A DNA stretch of 64,000 nucleotides from Guyanagaster necrorhizus (Eukaryota; Basidiomycota; Agaricomycetes; Agaricales; Physalacriaceae). Of this stretch, positions 23,405-36,769 are shown one piece after another. Position numbers and translations under genes: made by a program. The notes under the pieces are model-generated. The model was not told the DNA's origin. It saw nothing but the letters and a program-made list of their open reading frames with translations, and ran no database searches. The stretch's first letter is position 1. Each line of letters opens with the position of its first letter. Where the stretch lies: positions 67,714 to 131,713 of the forward strand of contig NW_025064935.1 of assembly GCF_019112545.1 (NCBI RefSeq), in the 5' to 3' direction.

Positions 23405-26400
23405 ATGCTGGACAATCTCGTCCTCATTGCCTGCGTCTGCATTGGGATTGCCTCTGTCATCTACATTTTCTACTGGAGTCGGCTGGTCGCATGGCTCCTC
23501 GCCCTCGTCATTCGCTTTCTCTCCTGGTCCCAAGGCGCGTCTAGCATATGGGTGTCAATAGGTGCGCATTCAAGTATCACTACCTGCGTAAGCAGTAAAC
23601 TAGGGCCTAGGATCTATCCATTTCTCACTGTTGAGCGGAAGGATCCTCCTAAAAGACATTCGGTATCACTCAAGTAACCAAACAGTCAAGATCGTCAAGT
23701 GTCAAGTAGTATGGCGGTACTGGATACGGAAGCCGCTATTGGAGGATGGGGTCGACTTGGCGCTGGGGAGTGAAGGGCGTATGTGTCGGTCACTATGCTC
23801 TTATCGGCATATCTTTACTTGAGAACAGAGAAATCGGGACCACAAAACTCGTTGTGTCGGATACAGGTCTCATTTCAAGGCTTTGAATGGTTTCTGTACA
23901 ACCGGACAGCTGCCTACGACAATATCATATCTCAGATGGTGTCCACAAGCCCCGCTTATCACAAGACGCGTAGAAGTTCAACAGAATGTCGCCAGTCGTT
24001 CCAAATGTCGGATTTCGGCACTCCAATTCCTCCCCCTTCGTCTGTACTCGGCGCTCTCCATCTTCGAACACCCACTTTTCTTCAAGATGCCTTCACTTGG
24101 TTCAAACGCCAACTTCCCACCTTGGACCCCAAGGAATTATTGCCTATTGGCCTAGACGCTACTAAAGGGGTGATAATTTGCGGCAACAATTCGACACCCA
24201 ATTTGCTCGTGGCAGAATTCCAAAGGGCGGAAGGTAATATTGGGATATCACAGGCGCGTACTATGCCGTTCCGGGCTTCTACTTGACTTATTTCTACACA
24301 GTCACGGTCGAAGTATGACTTGTATAAGCAGTTTCTCACTCTTCGCTTCCAAAACGCTCTCATTCAGTATGTGGAGAACAGACAATATGGTGACACCATG
24401 CCTGCTATGGGAGAAATGATTCGTGATCTTGTTCAACAGTGAGTTCTTGCACCCAAAGAATTGTTGATTGTCTGAATCATATGTAGGAACGTCAGTCTCG
24501 GTCTATCATCTTCGTTTATGACATTCCATCGTTTTGGGAAAATCTGGCGGAAACTGCGTCTCTATGGGTTCATGGCGAAGTTCGTTTTGCGGCCAACTTC
24601 CTCTCGGATTCAGTCCCACGGAAAAACCACAAGTATGGAGGAAGACACTCCCATCGGGTCTGGATTTACATCTATGGAGTATGCCATCGAGCAAAAGGTA
24701 TTGGAGACGCCGTCCCTCGAATTGTGCTACTATGCGGATGTGGCTGGCACCGTGCCTCCCCTCTCTCAACATCCAGATCAAGGGAGTTTTGATGACATTG
24801 GTAACGGCGACGTAGGGCCTGAATGGGGTATCGACCTGGTGGTTAAAAGTGGATTCATACACTATGGGCCTTGGGCAGATCGACAACGGTGAGTGAGTTC
24901 TTTTCTTCTGGTTGAGAGGATTTCTAAATGCCCGATCAGAGGCCATCTTCAGCGAGTCTTCTTCCCGCCAACGTTCCATGATGCAGAAGAGACCCTTCAC
25001 TTACAACCAGGCGATCAACGACTATGGACGAACTTGAGAGTATTTGTCGAACTTCGCGATGCGACTACTCTTCATATTCCGTTCCGCGAAGCATCCAAGG
25101 TAGGTAGTTCTTCTTGTAGAACAATTACGGCCTTTAACGTGCTGAGTCGTTTAGAATTGGCAATGGGATGGGCTTACTGAAGTTCCCAGTAGACCCAAGA
25201 AAAGAGAACCTGCTGTGATCCACTTTACTGCAGGAGACAGTTCTACTATCAGCTACATGATGCCCATGATCGCCAGCTCTCGAGGTTATGAGCCAACATT
25301 GGAGGTACACATTGATACTCTAGTGGTCACATCTAGTTTGAATGACATAGAGCTCGTTACCTCCGAGTCATGCCGCGTGCGTCCTTTCTTTCTTCATATA
25401 ATAATATCGTTCGATACTCATTCTGTTTTCCAGGTACGATGCGAGCTTCCCTCTCCGTTGAAGTGGAACGATTCAAGGACTTGGTGTATCGCAGTTTCTT
25501 TGAGGAAACCGATTCTGTACCTCTTACGTGATCATATCACCATGCTCATTGACCTTGGAAAAGACTGGGCTTCGGGACCTCCGAGCGATTTTTTCCGCTT
25601 CGTTCCGACGGTGTACTCATTTCAACTCGATATGCATCATTTTGAGTTGAACTTGTATGCAAATGACCATAATATTATTGACAAGCCTTTGGTCAAAGAA
25701 GAGAATGGTACTTCTGTTTAGCTGTTTACGTTGAATAGCAGCTGAGATTTCATGTAGCACTTCTGACGATTCGTGGACCATCGCTACGGAATGTAACTAG
25801 CATCCCGTCCGACATTTTTCGCCCTGAAGCCACAACCATTGCGTTCGTTGTGGAAGCGCCCGATGCTTCTCTTGCTCTCTCCTTACCTCGATGGCACACC
25901 CATGCTTTGCACGCTCCTGAGGACGGCAACCATATAGGGGTTCTGGATCTCCACCTTGACGGTTCTTACAGATACTTCGCAGACGTCCGAGAGGATAACA
26001 TCGAACAGCTGAAATTGGTCTTATCGGTAAGTCTGTAACAAATTGTGTTTTCTCTCTTTAAAATCTTAATAGACCAGGAATGTTGCATTCAAAGCCGTAG
26101 GATGGTCAATCCGATATTTCATGATCATCAAAGATAACTACTTCGGATCCTTTACCCATTTCTCGACCTTGTATGAATATCTGGAGCGAAAGAGCCGAGG
26201 TCTTCCTCCTGGAGATCCTGTCGTGGACAAGTATCGTAAAGGACATGTAAGCGCTTTTCAGAAGTTTTTCTTGTATGTTATGAGCTTAAGCCTCCACCTC
26301 TAGTCCAACATGCTCCAAGTGAATATAGTTGTTCGAGTTGACAGCGGCTGTGTGATTTTACCTGCTGGACTTCCGGGTTACGACAGATCCTGCACAACGA

Positions 26401-29400
26401 AAGGCCATTCAGATGAAATCTGTATCGGACCGTGCCTTGTGCTGGATATTCCTGAACTGCAACTGCAACTGCGAATACATGATTATTTTATGGGTCAGGT
26501 GACTTCCATGGATTTTGCTTTTGTTAGCTAATCTTGTTAGCAGATCTTTCCTTAAATACTGGGTCCATCACAGGTTACATAGACTCAAATTGTCCTGAGA
26601 AAGTTCTCTATGCCTCGCAGTCGAAACCACCGAATGCCAAGAGCGTACTTTTGATAGAGGGTATGGGCAACTCCGGTGTTGGATCAAATGCTGATCGCAC
26701 TGTAACAGGTCTCGACATCGTCGCCAATAGGCTATTTGGTCCCGTTCCACGCACGATCACATATTTCTGCGTCTGGAATATTAAGGTGGACAGTATCAAA
26801 GGCGTCTTGTCAGCTGCAGAGGCATCGACAATCACAGATGCGATCACTTCCTTTCGTGTAAACTTTTCGGATGCTGCTAATGCACCGGCGGTCGAATATG
26901 CTTTACCTTCTTATCCTGACGGTAAGTTCTTTATCCTTTTCGAACAGCTTGGAGTTCTACTAATCAACACAATAGTGACGTTCGTGAAGGTCCGGCTTTC
27001 GAGTGTTCATGTAATATGGGAAGCGAGCGATGCAGCCGCTATTCTTTCTTTACCAGAAGGTTTACGTCTGGACAATAACAACTTGGGTGGTCGCTTTCAT
27101 CGCCAGTTGACAAGCATCCGTATCCCAGTAGCTCGTGCCAAAATGCTGCTCCATAATTTGTCTGATCATTGGTTGGAAGCAGGAGAGATGGTAGTTGATG
27201 TGTACCTTGATGTGTATACGTCACCCGTCAACTGGCGGAACCTGGCGGGAGCGCAGGAATCATTCGTCAAGGAACAAGATGTTCTTACAGGCCGGGCAGC
27301 GAAAATGCTGGAGAAGTTCAGGCTTTTTGGTTATGGAGATCCGTCTAACAGTCAGTGCTTCCACCCCTTGCTTCGTTTTCGAGTTCATTGATTTTAAACA
27401 AGTTTTTCCTACACACAGGAACAGTGTCTATATTCCCCAGCCCCTGAAACACCGTACACGTGGGCCTTGGGAAGACACCATGTATCAGGGTAAGAATGCG
27501 TCAACGTCGCCTGATTCTTGGCCTCTTTCAGAATCAGAGGAGGAATTTGGAGTATCTGAAGCGGATCGCGATGCTCGTCTGGCGTGGGTGTTAGGTCCTT
27601 CATATTATTATGAGAGCCCTCTGATCTTGTTCCCTCAGCCAAAGTCGAGTGGACTCTCTAATGTCACCTGTGCATGAAGAGGATCAAAATATGAGTGACG
27701 GCGACGAATCGGATAACGAAGATCTCACAGATGGCGAGACATCTGAAAGTGATTGGTTTGACTTTGGTTAGCAATTTATTCATCGTAATGCGAAGAGTGA
27801 ACAATCCTGATATCCTGGGTAGAGGAAGAGACGTCTAACCCACTGTGTCGGAAGTACGGTCGATTTACACGACATTATATGGGAAGAGTTATCGACAAAC
27901 TTGAACTTTGGGATCAATCGCCCTTTGTCCCAATCAGTGTAGGTCAGCCAAATCATCCAGGTTCCAACTATCTAATAGGTTATTTCAGTCGCTCAAGGCA
28001 GAGGATGTGCCGAAACATGCACGGGCTAGAGCACCACGGTCGTCCTCCATGCCACGCAACGATTTTCTAGATATGACTCTCCCGCCGCTTGACGTCGAAG
28101 TCACTGTGCTCCGTTGCATATGTCGGAAAGGCATTGAAATACGTCTTACGCCACTCGTCCTACCTGTCTTGTCCCATTTAGAGGAAGACTGTGAGAAAAT
28201 TGTATGTTTCCAACTGCTTCAGGCTACCTTGAGTTCACCGAACGCCACAGAAATCCATTCCAGAATTGTGTATCGACTCGATGATGTCCGGATATCTTGG
28301 AAGCTTTTCCAAGTCATGGAAATATCAAAAGCGTGTTCTTCTTGACGTTGCTGTGCCGTCTCTTCGATTACTCGTTCTGCGTCATCTTGACCTCCCATCT
28401 TCCAATCCGACGGGCGTTATGAGCTCGATTGACCTTCGCCTGATGGGATTTTATGTACGTGGGTTCACCCAGAGACGAATAGGGACCTTGACCGCTGGCT
28501 CCGATGGCCTTGGCATCACCCTTGACACAGTTGGAAGGGCTGAAAAGATGGAAAAGGCCTTTGCAACGATATCAACTTCAGAGATCGATATTCATTGGAA
28601 TGGTAAAGACTTAGACGCGTCATTTGGGTCCTTGACTATGACCGTGTCTCATCGGTGCCCCGAGTACCTCATGGCTCTTACTCTGGCGCTGGTCCGAGAC
28701 GCCAAAGAGTTGCAGGCGTTGTTCACAAAATGGAAAAGTATCTTCACGCAACCGAAACTACGTGTTGTGCATTGGGTCTTAACTATGACGGGCGAAGATA
28801 CCATCATGGATCCACTATCCGCCATCCAGCCCTTGTATCTCATTCAAAGCGGCACTCCTCACCAGCTGCGAACGGATGTCACATTTCGGTTCTTATTTCA
28901 CTTGCGAAATCATCTATGGCACATTCAAAATGAGCGCAAGTTGACCCTCCCCGATCCCAATCGTTGCGTGAAACTGGAAGATATCGTGCCTGATTTGGAA
29001 GCTCGTTTGAGGATCGTAGATCCTGACGCATATCAAATGCAACGCTTGACATCACTGGAGCCATTGTTCCCCAGTCTACGACAATACTCAGGATCTATCG
29101 ACGCTAAAGGCCTAGGACATGCTTTCACCTCGTTTACCATACGGATCTTGCACGCTTCCGCTCAAGTCGAAGACCCTGAAGGTCCACACTCTAGCGGCGT
29201 ATCTGTGCAAAACTTGCGCCTGGGCGTTCGAGTCCGATACCTCGATTTGATCAATCCCCCGCGAAGTCCCTCGGAGAGTAATTCTGATATGTCAATTGGA
29301 CAATATTCGCGTGACATGATTCAAGCATTTTACACCCAATTCTCTTTGGACACAACGGTGGTGACCATATATCCTCATGTGGTGGGCTTTATGCAAGCTT

Positions 29401-32400
29401 TCTTGCGGGTACAGCGAAATAAAAAATCATTCGGCACATGTGAACGTGGAGACGTCGAGACGCGTTCGCGTCAATCAAAGGCCTCAGTTAGGCGCACAGT
29501 GACGGCTACCAAGATAGAGGTCGACGCTTCCGTTCAAAGCTTTCGAGTGCATGCCATTGCGTCAAATATCACATTTGAATACGGCTTAAATGCTCTTCGC
29601 TACAGCTCCAATACGATGTTTGACAACACTCGTGATATTTCCATGAATCACTCCCTGCTATTCACCGACATCTACATTCGCGCACGTTCTCCGTCAGATA
29701 TGTCTGTGGAAAATGGCCAGGACATTCTTGCTGCCCTAACACTTAGTGGCGGCAAGTTGAATACCATCATTCGTCAGGAAATCACTTCAGCCATGAAAGT
29801 TCGGCTTATCTTTGTGGCAGACAAACTTAATTTCACTGTCCCCCGTAGCGCTCTCCGTCTTTATCGCTTCTTTCAGGAATGGAGGAATGACTTTGTCGTC
29901 GGAATCGAGAGTTCTGTCCGAGAACTTTTGGTTGAATTGAGACCGTCCCCGCGCCAACCGACATCACCTGCACCTCCATCGTCGCGCGCTTCTATCCTTT
30001 TCCAAATAAATGGGAACCTTGGCGCATTTGGTGTCCTCCTACAGGTGATGCACGGCACTTGGATATCATGGGAAATGAATGATACAACGATGCATATGAG
30101 CACCACTCCGCCGCTCTCGTCACATAAATTATTCGGACTGCAAGTGGGTTCTCAAATATTCACAGTATCTTCCAAATCAGATGCTCGCGATGTTCTACCC
30201 AATTCCAGAGTCAAATTGGGATTGCCTCCGTTATCGCTTAGCGGGCGTTTTGATGGGTCTTGCATTAGAGCTATTCTGTTGGCCGAGTTTCTGGAACTGA
30301 AAGTGAAGCCATCTCATTGGGATACCCTCATGGCGGTGCAGCAAAAGTTTGGACAGGATTTCAACGATCTATTGGCACTGGTTCAGGAAACCCGGCTCAA
30401 ACAGACCTATTCGGCACCGCAGAAGCCTGTTACTGCAATCTCATCCACAAAGGTCGTCCTTGCCGTAAAGATAAATGGTTTCCGAATCGGTCTTGAAGGT
30501 TTATCTTCCACCGTTTATCTCGAATGTAAGGATATTAGCGGAGGCCTTGATGACATGTCCGGACGTGCCTGGTCCATGACACTTTCCGGCCTTGCGTTGT
30601 CTTTGGCGCCTCTGGCAGCACTTGAACCTCGCAGCACTTCGTTTAGCAGAGATCATCGCTCGGCATTCGTCACCACAGACTTCAAAATCATGTCAAGGAG
30701 TCGAACGGACGAGACAATTCTTGGTGATACGTTGCAGATATCCGTGACCAAGATCCATGCAGTCATGCAACCCAGTTCCATTGGTGAAGTGGGGGATTTT
30801 ATTGATGATATGCAGGTAATTGCCTGAGACTTATCCATATATATCTTGGACTTACAACTTCACACAGGCTGAGTTGTCTGTGCGAAGAGAGCAGCGTGCT
30901 CATGAACTTGCTGCTTTCAAGCAAAAAACCCAGAGCATCTTGAAGAGCTTCGAAGTCAAGGTCCATGATCTGGAATCTCGATCATCCTGGCTCAAAAACT
31001 ATAATATTGATGTGAATATCAATCATATTGGGGTGGCTTTCCCTCTCACGCACGATGAACAACTCGAATTACCGAAATCAGGCAGTCATGATTCCAGTGC
31101 TGTCCGTGCTTTCCTCTTTTCCATTGAATCCCTCAAATTTGGAACGGAACGTGGAGTCACTGGCGAAGCATACATGAAAAACTGCTCTTTCCAGTTTGTC
31201 CAAAGGTGTGTCAGTGCAAGTGTCTTGATCATGGTCAATGCTCATGCAATCGACAGTTTTCACCAATCACTTCCAGACGATTTTTCTGGGTCATCACATC
31301 AAACCCGGAATCGTCTTGTGTACCCGGAAATGACCGCCTACATCAGGTCCTCAGGTTCCACCACGTCTCGTCAGATTACCATGAAGGCCAATGTCAGCGG
31401 TTTTGTCCTAGACTTGGATTCAAGTATTCCGGATTACATTTTTTCCTTGGTGGATGTTTATCAACGAGGCAAAGAGCGTGTCGTGCAACTGTCAAACACT
31501 TCACAACGTCTCTCTTCATCTCCCCCTTCTCGTCTTGAAGCAGCGACGGAGCCATTTGAACGACAATCTGCCACCGTTCCGACCTCGGCTTTCTGCGGAT
31601 CGCTCACATTTTTGAGCGGTAAAGTGCGGGCATATAGTGCCACTGCTTCAAAATTGTCTCGAGCTAAGGCATTTACCAAGATACCATATAGCCCCACCGA
31701 CGAGCAGGTTCTGTGTTTAGGCGCTGAAATATTTCGTCTTCCTATGGTCTCCGTTTGGACCGAGTATCGAGCAACGCCTGCATCCCAGAAACTCCGTGCA
31801 GTCACAGGCGATACAGAAGCATCAATTTTGGTATTCAAAAGCACGGTTCATTCCAGCCAAAACACCCTCAGGCCAACGCTCCTGCCCTTTTTCACGGAAT
31901 TGATCAGTCACATAGAAAGTCGGCTAAGGGAGTCTAGTCGTCGGGAAACACAGTCACCGACATCGGACTCCCTTACTAGTCCTCGTTTGGCTACATCTGA
32001 CGTCGATTCGTCGTCGAGCATGCAGATAAGTTTCAGTCTGCGGATAGACCAATCTAGGTTGGAATTGACTTGTAAACCAGATGTCAATGTTGTTGCTGGT
32101 TTGCACTGGGATAGCGGGGGCTTCGTCATCAATGTGTGTCCTCGTGCACGCAACGTCACATTCACTGGAAGTGTAGGTGGCCTCACCGTCGGTTTGCGAC
32201 ATGGTTTCTTAAGTGAAGATTGTGTCAATCTGGATGCCCGCAATCTTGCGTTTTCGATCACCTTCTCCAAGCTAGATGTTGATGAGACCAGATCAATCAG
32301 TTCTGTGTCTCTTGTTTTGGACACCGAGTTCCTTGGAGGCATGCGCTTTTCTCGGCTTCAGGATGTACTTTGTTTTAAGGCAGTTTGGCTCGATCGGCTT

Positions 32401-34201
32401 CCCATGTTTAATGGGAAGCAAAGTGACAGTATTGTCAATGCGGCCCCGAAATCGAATCCTGACACACTTATGGCACATCGACAAGAATACGCCACCATCA
32501 TTCTCCTTCGCATACGTCAAATCAAGTTAGACGTTGATTTGGGCCAGTCCATTAGTACCGTCGTTCTTGATCTCAAAGATTCCATTCTACGCACAAAATT
32601 GACTGAGGCCACTCACGAGCTCTCGTTGTCTGTTGGAGATGTCAGCGTTACGGCTAAAGGAAATGTCGCCGGCAAAGCGAATGTATCTAATTGCGTATTC
32701 CAAACGATCCGCCGAATCGAGAATCACGTTGATGACGCTGCTCACAGCCGCATGCTGGAGCTCAGGATGACAAGTGGTCCTTTTGTTGTAGTCCTTGAAT
32801 CAGAACACCAGAAATTATTACATTATAGGTAAGCCGACAATCCTACCTTGGGGGAGTTCATCCTAAAGATTGAATAGGGCGGAGCCTATTGAAGTAGAGA
32901 TCTTTGATGACTGGTCACAGATTCTGTTGCATTTGGAGACAGCCAATCGTCCACTCAGTCTATCATTCACTGTCGTCAGCCCCGAAATCGTTGCTGTCAT
33001 CACGGTCGGAACAATTCCGAAAATCCTAACCTATGCGAAGAAGTTCAACGCAAACCTGGATGCCCAGCGGGAGGGTGCCAGTCGAGACTCCAAAACCTTC
33101 CGTGCCAGTAGAACCACCCAGCCAGATAATGCACTATCCGCTATTGCCGAGGCAATGTTACATACAGCGCGCAATCGCCTCAGAGAAGTAGAGGCTGGTC
33201 TGTCGTACACCATCCGTCAATACATGAGTCTACGACTCGACTTATTGCGTTTGGTCTTATTTCCAAGGACTATGGATGATCTCGAAGCCGCACAGTTCAT
33301 TGGGCGAAACATCCGTGCACGTCTGGATCGTCTTATCCATGTGGATAAGCCATCCAGGAGGGATATATTTCTGTCATTCACATCCATGTCAATCTCCCGT
33401 TTCGCACAGCTGGGCCACATACCTACTACACTACTGGACAACAGCGAATGGTTGACAGACCTTTTGAAGGATGCGTCGGAAGCCATCATTGTGGGTCTGC
33501 CATCGATGACTATGCACATGGTCAGCGAGGAGACGCAAGAGGGCTCCAGTAAAGTTCTCGACTACGACTTTCGAAGTGTTTTCGTTCGTCGTACAGGAAT
33601 GCGGGACTTCGAGGATATCTATATCACCCTGAACGTTGGCCTCTACTCTTGGCTCACTGTTCAAAGAAAGAACTTGACCAGGGAAATGGATCAAGTTCGA
33701 ACGGCTGTGGAGTGGAGAAGCACGCTTACTGCGCCAGCCAATATTGCATCAACTCGCAGGAAGGTAGTCGATACTCCAGAGACTCCTCGTCCGGCGACCG
33801 TTCCACGACCTCCTAGACCACCGTCTCCCGCGACCGCCCGGTCAGCGTCAGCGGCTATCCCCAGTTTCGCTTCCCCTCCAACCGGTCAAAGTGGCTCTGC
33901 ACCCACGACCGCCGACGAGGATGCAGACACGACGGTGGTAAATTCTCCGCTACAAGCACCCCACAAGGGGATCATTTACCGGCATCATGACAGATATATC
34001 GAACGCCTGACTATGCGCCAACTAGGCGATGCGACACCTGATGTCATGCATCCATTCTTCATGAAAAAGGCTGGCTTCAGTTTGGAAGAATCTCTTCCAC
34101 AATATGTGCATGAATATGCCACTGTCCCTTTGGAACAGATCATGGAAGCTTTGCTCAAATTGTACAGTAGGCAGCTTCCAGATAGAGGGGATTCGGTTTA
34201 G
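23405..34201 (+). CDS. CSF1: CSF1, giant bridge-like lipid transfer protein (BLTP1 family)
   Basis: CSF1/Tweek/KIAA1109 proteins are long beta-groove bridges that move lipid between membranes, anchored by an N-terminal helix in the ER. The start (MLDNLVLIACVCIGIAS) is that helix. An intron near 23558 joins it to GSIHFSLLSGRILLKDIRYH, then SSNQTVKIVKCQVVWRYWIR, the conserved N-terminal block. Many short introns interrupt the first 5 kb, then large exons follow: 28251-30815, 30868-32828 and 32878-34201. A Pro/Ser/Thr-rich linker lies near 33770-33940. The end (FFMKKAGFSLEESLPQYVHE, then QIMEALLKLYSRQL) is the characteristic CSF1 C-terminus. At about 10.8 kb it fills a sixth of the window, with no frame break found at the junctions checked. 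Confidence 0.92.
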
Positions 34202-34297
34202 TTTCGGGTATGATATTGTATATTCGCTATTTTAATCCTCTTACTGCTAACGTACATTTTATATAATTCGAAGCTGTCCATACCAATGTTCAAAAGG

Positions 34298-35249
34298 TCA
34301 TTTTCCAACGTTCGAACAACCGCTGAAGACACTCAGCAGAGCAAAACAGCCATACAAAAGCCCAACAGGGTAAGCGACCAAAAGACGCTGGTCGGACATA
34401 CGCAGGACAGCAACAAATATGCCAGATGCCGAATAAGTGCACCAAATGATAGAGAGAAGTGCAAGAAGATAACCAAACATGTCACTGGCAAAATGTAAGA
34501 ATTGATAGGACAAAGATGAAGATAAACTTACTCTAAAGCCACCATGATACTAACGCCACCGACGCCTACCATGGGGAGCAGGCAGTAGCCAAGCACAGAG
34601 GCCACGCGATATGCATCAATACCCTGCTCCGACATGAGGTTCAAGAGCATATAAATGGAGACTGAGCCGAAAAGGCCGACCCCGTAGATGAATCCGAAAT
34701 TTGGTTTCCCTGACTGCAATACTGCATCAAGATAAAGTGAAAGAGAAGGACGAAACACTGAACTCACAAACAATAGGAATAGGCCATAGCAGAAGAAGAA
34801 GATTATGGGTCCTGCAAGATCTGCGTCGTCCATTATATGGTCGTCCACGCTGCTCAACGGATTGAGTACGGTCATGGATTTAGCGCGTATATGAGAAAAA
34901 TTGATTCCTAGCTCTGAGAACTGAGCGTTAGAAAAAAGAAAAAAAAACATTAGAGGTACTCTGCACCTTCCAGTAACGGTGGTTCGCCTTCAAAACCTCC
35001 CGTACCAAATGCCGTCCACCATGGACCTTGAACCTGAATATTCCCTCCGAATCCTGGACCACTGGGGCCTTGGGACATTGTTCCTTGTGCTCCCATGCTT
35101 CCTTCTAGACTAGGACGTGATCCAGGATAAAATGAGCTTCCATCTGAACCGGATGGAGAATAGAATTGCAGGGGAGCTCCCTGGGCAGGTTGGGAGTAGT
35201 AAGTATTTTGGGAAGACGATGCGCCGTATGCATTGTTATCTTGCCACAT
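34298..35249 (-). CDS. YIP1: YIP1 family Golgi membrane protein
   Basis: YIP1 binds Rab GTPases (Ypt1/Ypt31) and acts in ER-to-Golgi vesicle formation. The start codon at 35249 ([14 protein letters not shown]) opens a Gly/Ser/Gln/Pro-rich cytosolic domain. An intron with a long T-run joins PLLEE to [18 protein letters not shown], a family signature. The five-helix Yip1 domain follows: [73 protein letters not shown] and [16 protein letters not shown]. The upstream in-frame extension lacks an ATG, so 35249 was chosen. The 3' end lies 96 bp from the end of convergent CSF1, and the 5' end 178 bp from NSA2. Confidence 0.92.
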
Positions 35250-35427
35250 AATTTTAAAGGAAGTAGAACTGGAATTGAGGAAGAAACTTGAAAGAATCAG
35301 GAAGATACTGCTGCACAGTGCACGTCGGTCGCACAACTACACGTGGATGGTCACGTGCTATTCAAATCAGATCCACTATTTTTGTCTGATTGGCAAAAGC
35401 GTCATCGAGAATTTCTCTCCTCCCGTC
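35250..35427. promoter_or_regulatory. 178 bp divergent promoter, YIP1 (-) / NSA2 (+)
   Basis: Two housekeeping genes start in opposite directions 178 bp apart. No TATA box is evident. A shared promoter is inferred from geometry alone. Confidence 0.45.
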
Positions 35428-36467
35428 ATGGTGAAGAAAATAAGTTTGTTCAGTATGATATCTTTCCTGACAGGTTTTTTTTCTTGCAGCCTCAGGTAAT
35501 CCTGAAAGTCCTACAAGATACATACGAGGTGCTGAACTGTCTTATAGAATGAATATATCGAGGAGCACATAAAAAGGCATGGAAGAAGATTAGATCATTT
35601 CGAGCGAAAGTGAGTGGCCAATGCTGAAGGCGTAATATCGACTGAACAAGCACCAAGGCGCAAAAAAGAGGCTCGTGAAGCCCACCGTTCTTCAGCATAC
35701 GCCCAAAAAGCATTTGGTATAAAGGCCAAGCTCCTCCATGCTAAGCGACACGCCGAGAAGGTTCAACTCAAGAAGACCCTCAAAGCCCACGACGAGCGCA
35801 ATATAAAACAAGCTGACTCATCAACTGTACCGGATGGCGCGCTCCCCACCTACCTTCTTGATCGTGAAGGGCAAAAAGATGCGAAAGCCCTCTCCACTGC
35901 CATCAAGCAGAAGCGGAAAGATAAAGCGGCCAAGTATTCCGTTCCCTTACCCAAAGTTCGTGGTATTGCGGAAGACGAAATGTTCAAGGTCATGAAAACC
36001 GGGAAAAGCAAGAGCAAGGCATGGAAGAGGATGGTCACGAAAGCGACGTTTGTAGGGGAGGGTTTCACAAGAAAACCGGTCAAGATGGAACGTTTCATCC
36101 GGCCCATGGCCTTGCGGTATAAGAAAGCTAATGTCACACATCGTCCGTCCTTCATTAGTCTCTCATTACCATTGCTCATTACCACTTTAGCCGACCTAAA
36201 GGCCACATTCCAACTTCAGATTCTCGGCGTCAAGAAAAACCCTCAGTCACCTATGTACACACAACTCGGTGTGATGACAAAAGGCACGGTGATAGAGGTG
36301 AACGTTTCCGAGCTCGGAATGGTCACCACTGGCGGCAAAGTCGTGTTCGGAAAATATGCTCAAATAACTAACAATCCTGAAAACGACGGTTGTATTAATG
36401 CTGTCCTCCGTAAGTCTTCCATCCTTTATTCTGCCGATCTACTGACCGCCGTAATTCAGTCGTGTGA
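35428..36467 (+). CDS. NSA2: NSA2, 60S ribosome biogenesis protein
   Basis: Nucleolar pre-60S factor needed for 27S rRNA processing, with an eS8-like fold. Exons are 35428-35430 (the ATG alone), 35490-35495 (6 nt), 35548-35609, 35658-36142, 36191-36409 and 36460-36467, summing to 260 residues, the size this family has across eukaryotes. The product reads [34 protein letters not shown], then [39 protein letters not shown] and the end GCINAVLLV. The first intron starts directly after the start codon and the second exon is a 6-nt microexon. Both are needed to obtain the conserved MPQNEYIEEH start. Divergent from YIP1. Confidence 0.95.
35490..35495 (+). other. 6-nt microexon of NSA2
   Basis: CCTCAG encodes Pro2-Gln3. 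It sits between a 59-nt intron (35431-35489, GTGAAG donor, TTCTTGCAG acceptor) and a 52-nt intron (35496-35547, GTAATC donor, CTTATAG acceptor). Both introns have the window's normal length. Confidence 0.88.
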
Positions 36468-36769
36468 TTCATGATATACCTTCCCATCTTCCCTGTATCA
36501 TAGATCTACATGTATACTTAGTGGTATGTCTTGATACCTCTTCTAGGTTGATCCCCAATCTATGGCTAAGAGAGTCATCATGAGTCATTCTGCCGCAGCT
36601 CAGTCATGTTGGGAAAAGCATATTTATGTGGAGCAGCAAGAAAGCTACGATTGAACAATGTCCTTGGATATTTACATATACTAAAATACAGTATTCCGTT
36701 GATACTAAACCAGCAGAGGAAGAGATAAATAAGCAGTTGCGACGGATTACAAAATTGGGAGATCTATTA
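36468..36769. other. Convergent intergenic region, NSA2 / Zn2Cys6 factor
   Basis: About 300 bp of AT-rich 3' untranslated sequence between convergent genes, with no other signal. Confidence 0.4.

Noticed and set aside
28649..33694. Several minus-strand frames of 60-145 codons opposite CSF1
   Set aside because: They are antisense shadows of long CSF1 exons, which have a conserved product and clean splice phases.
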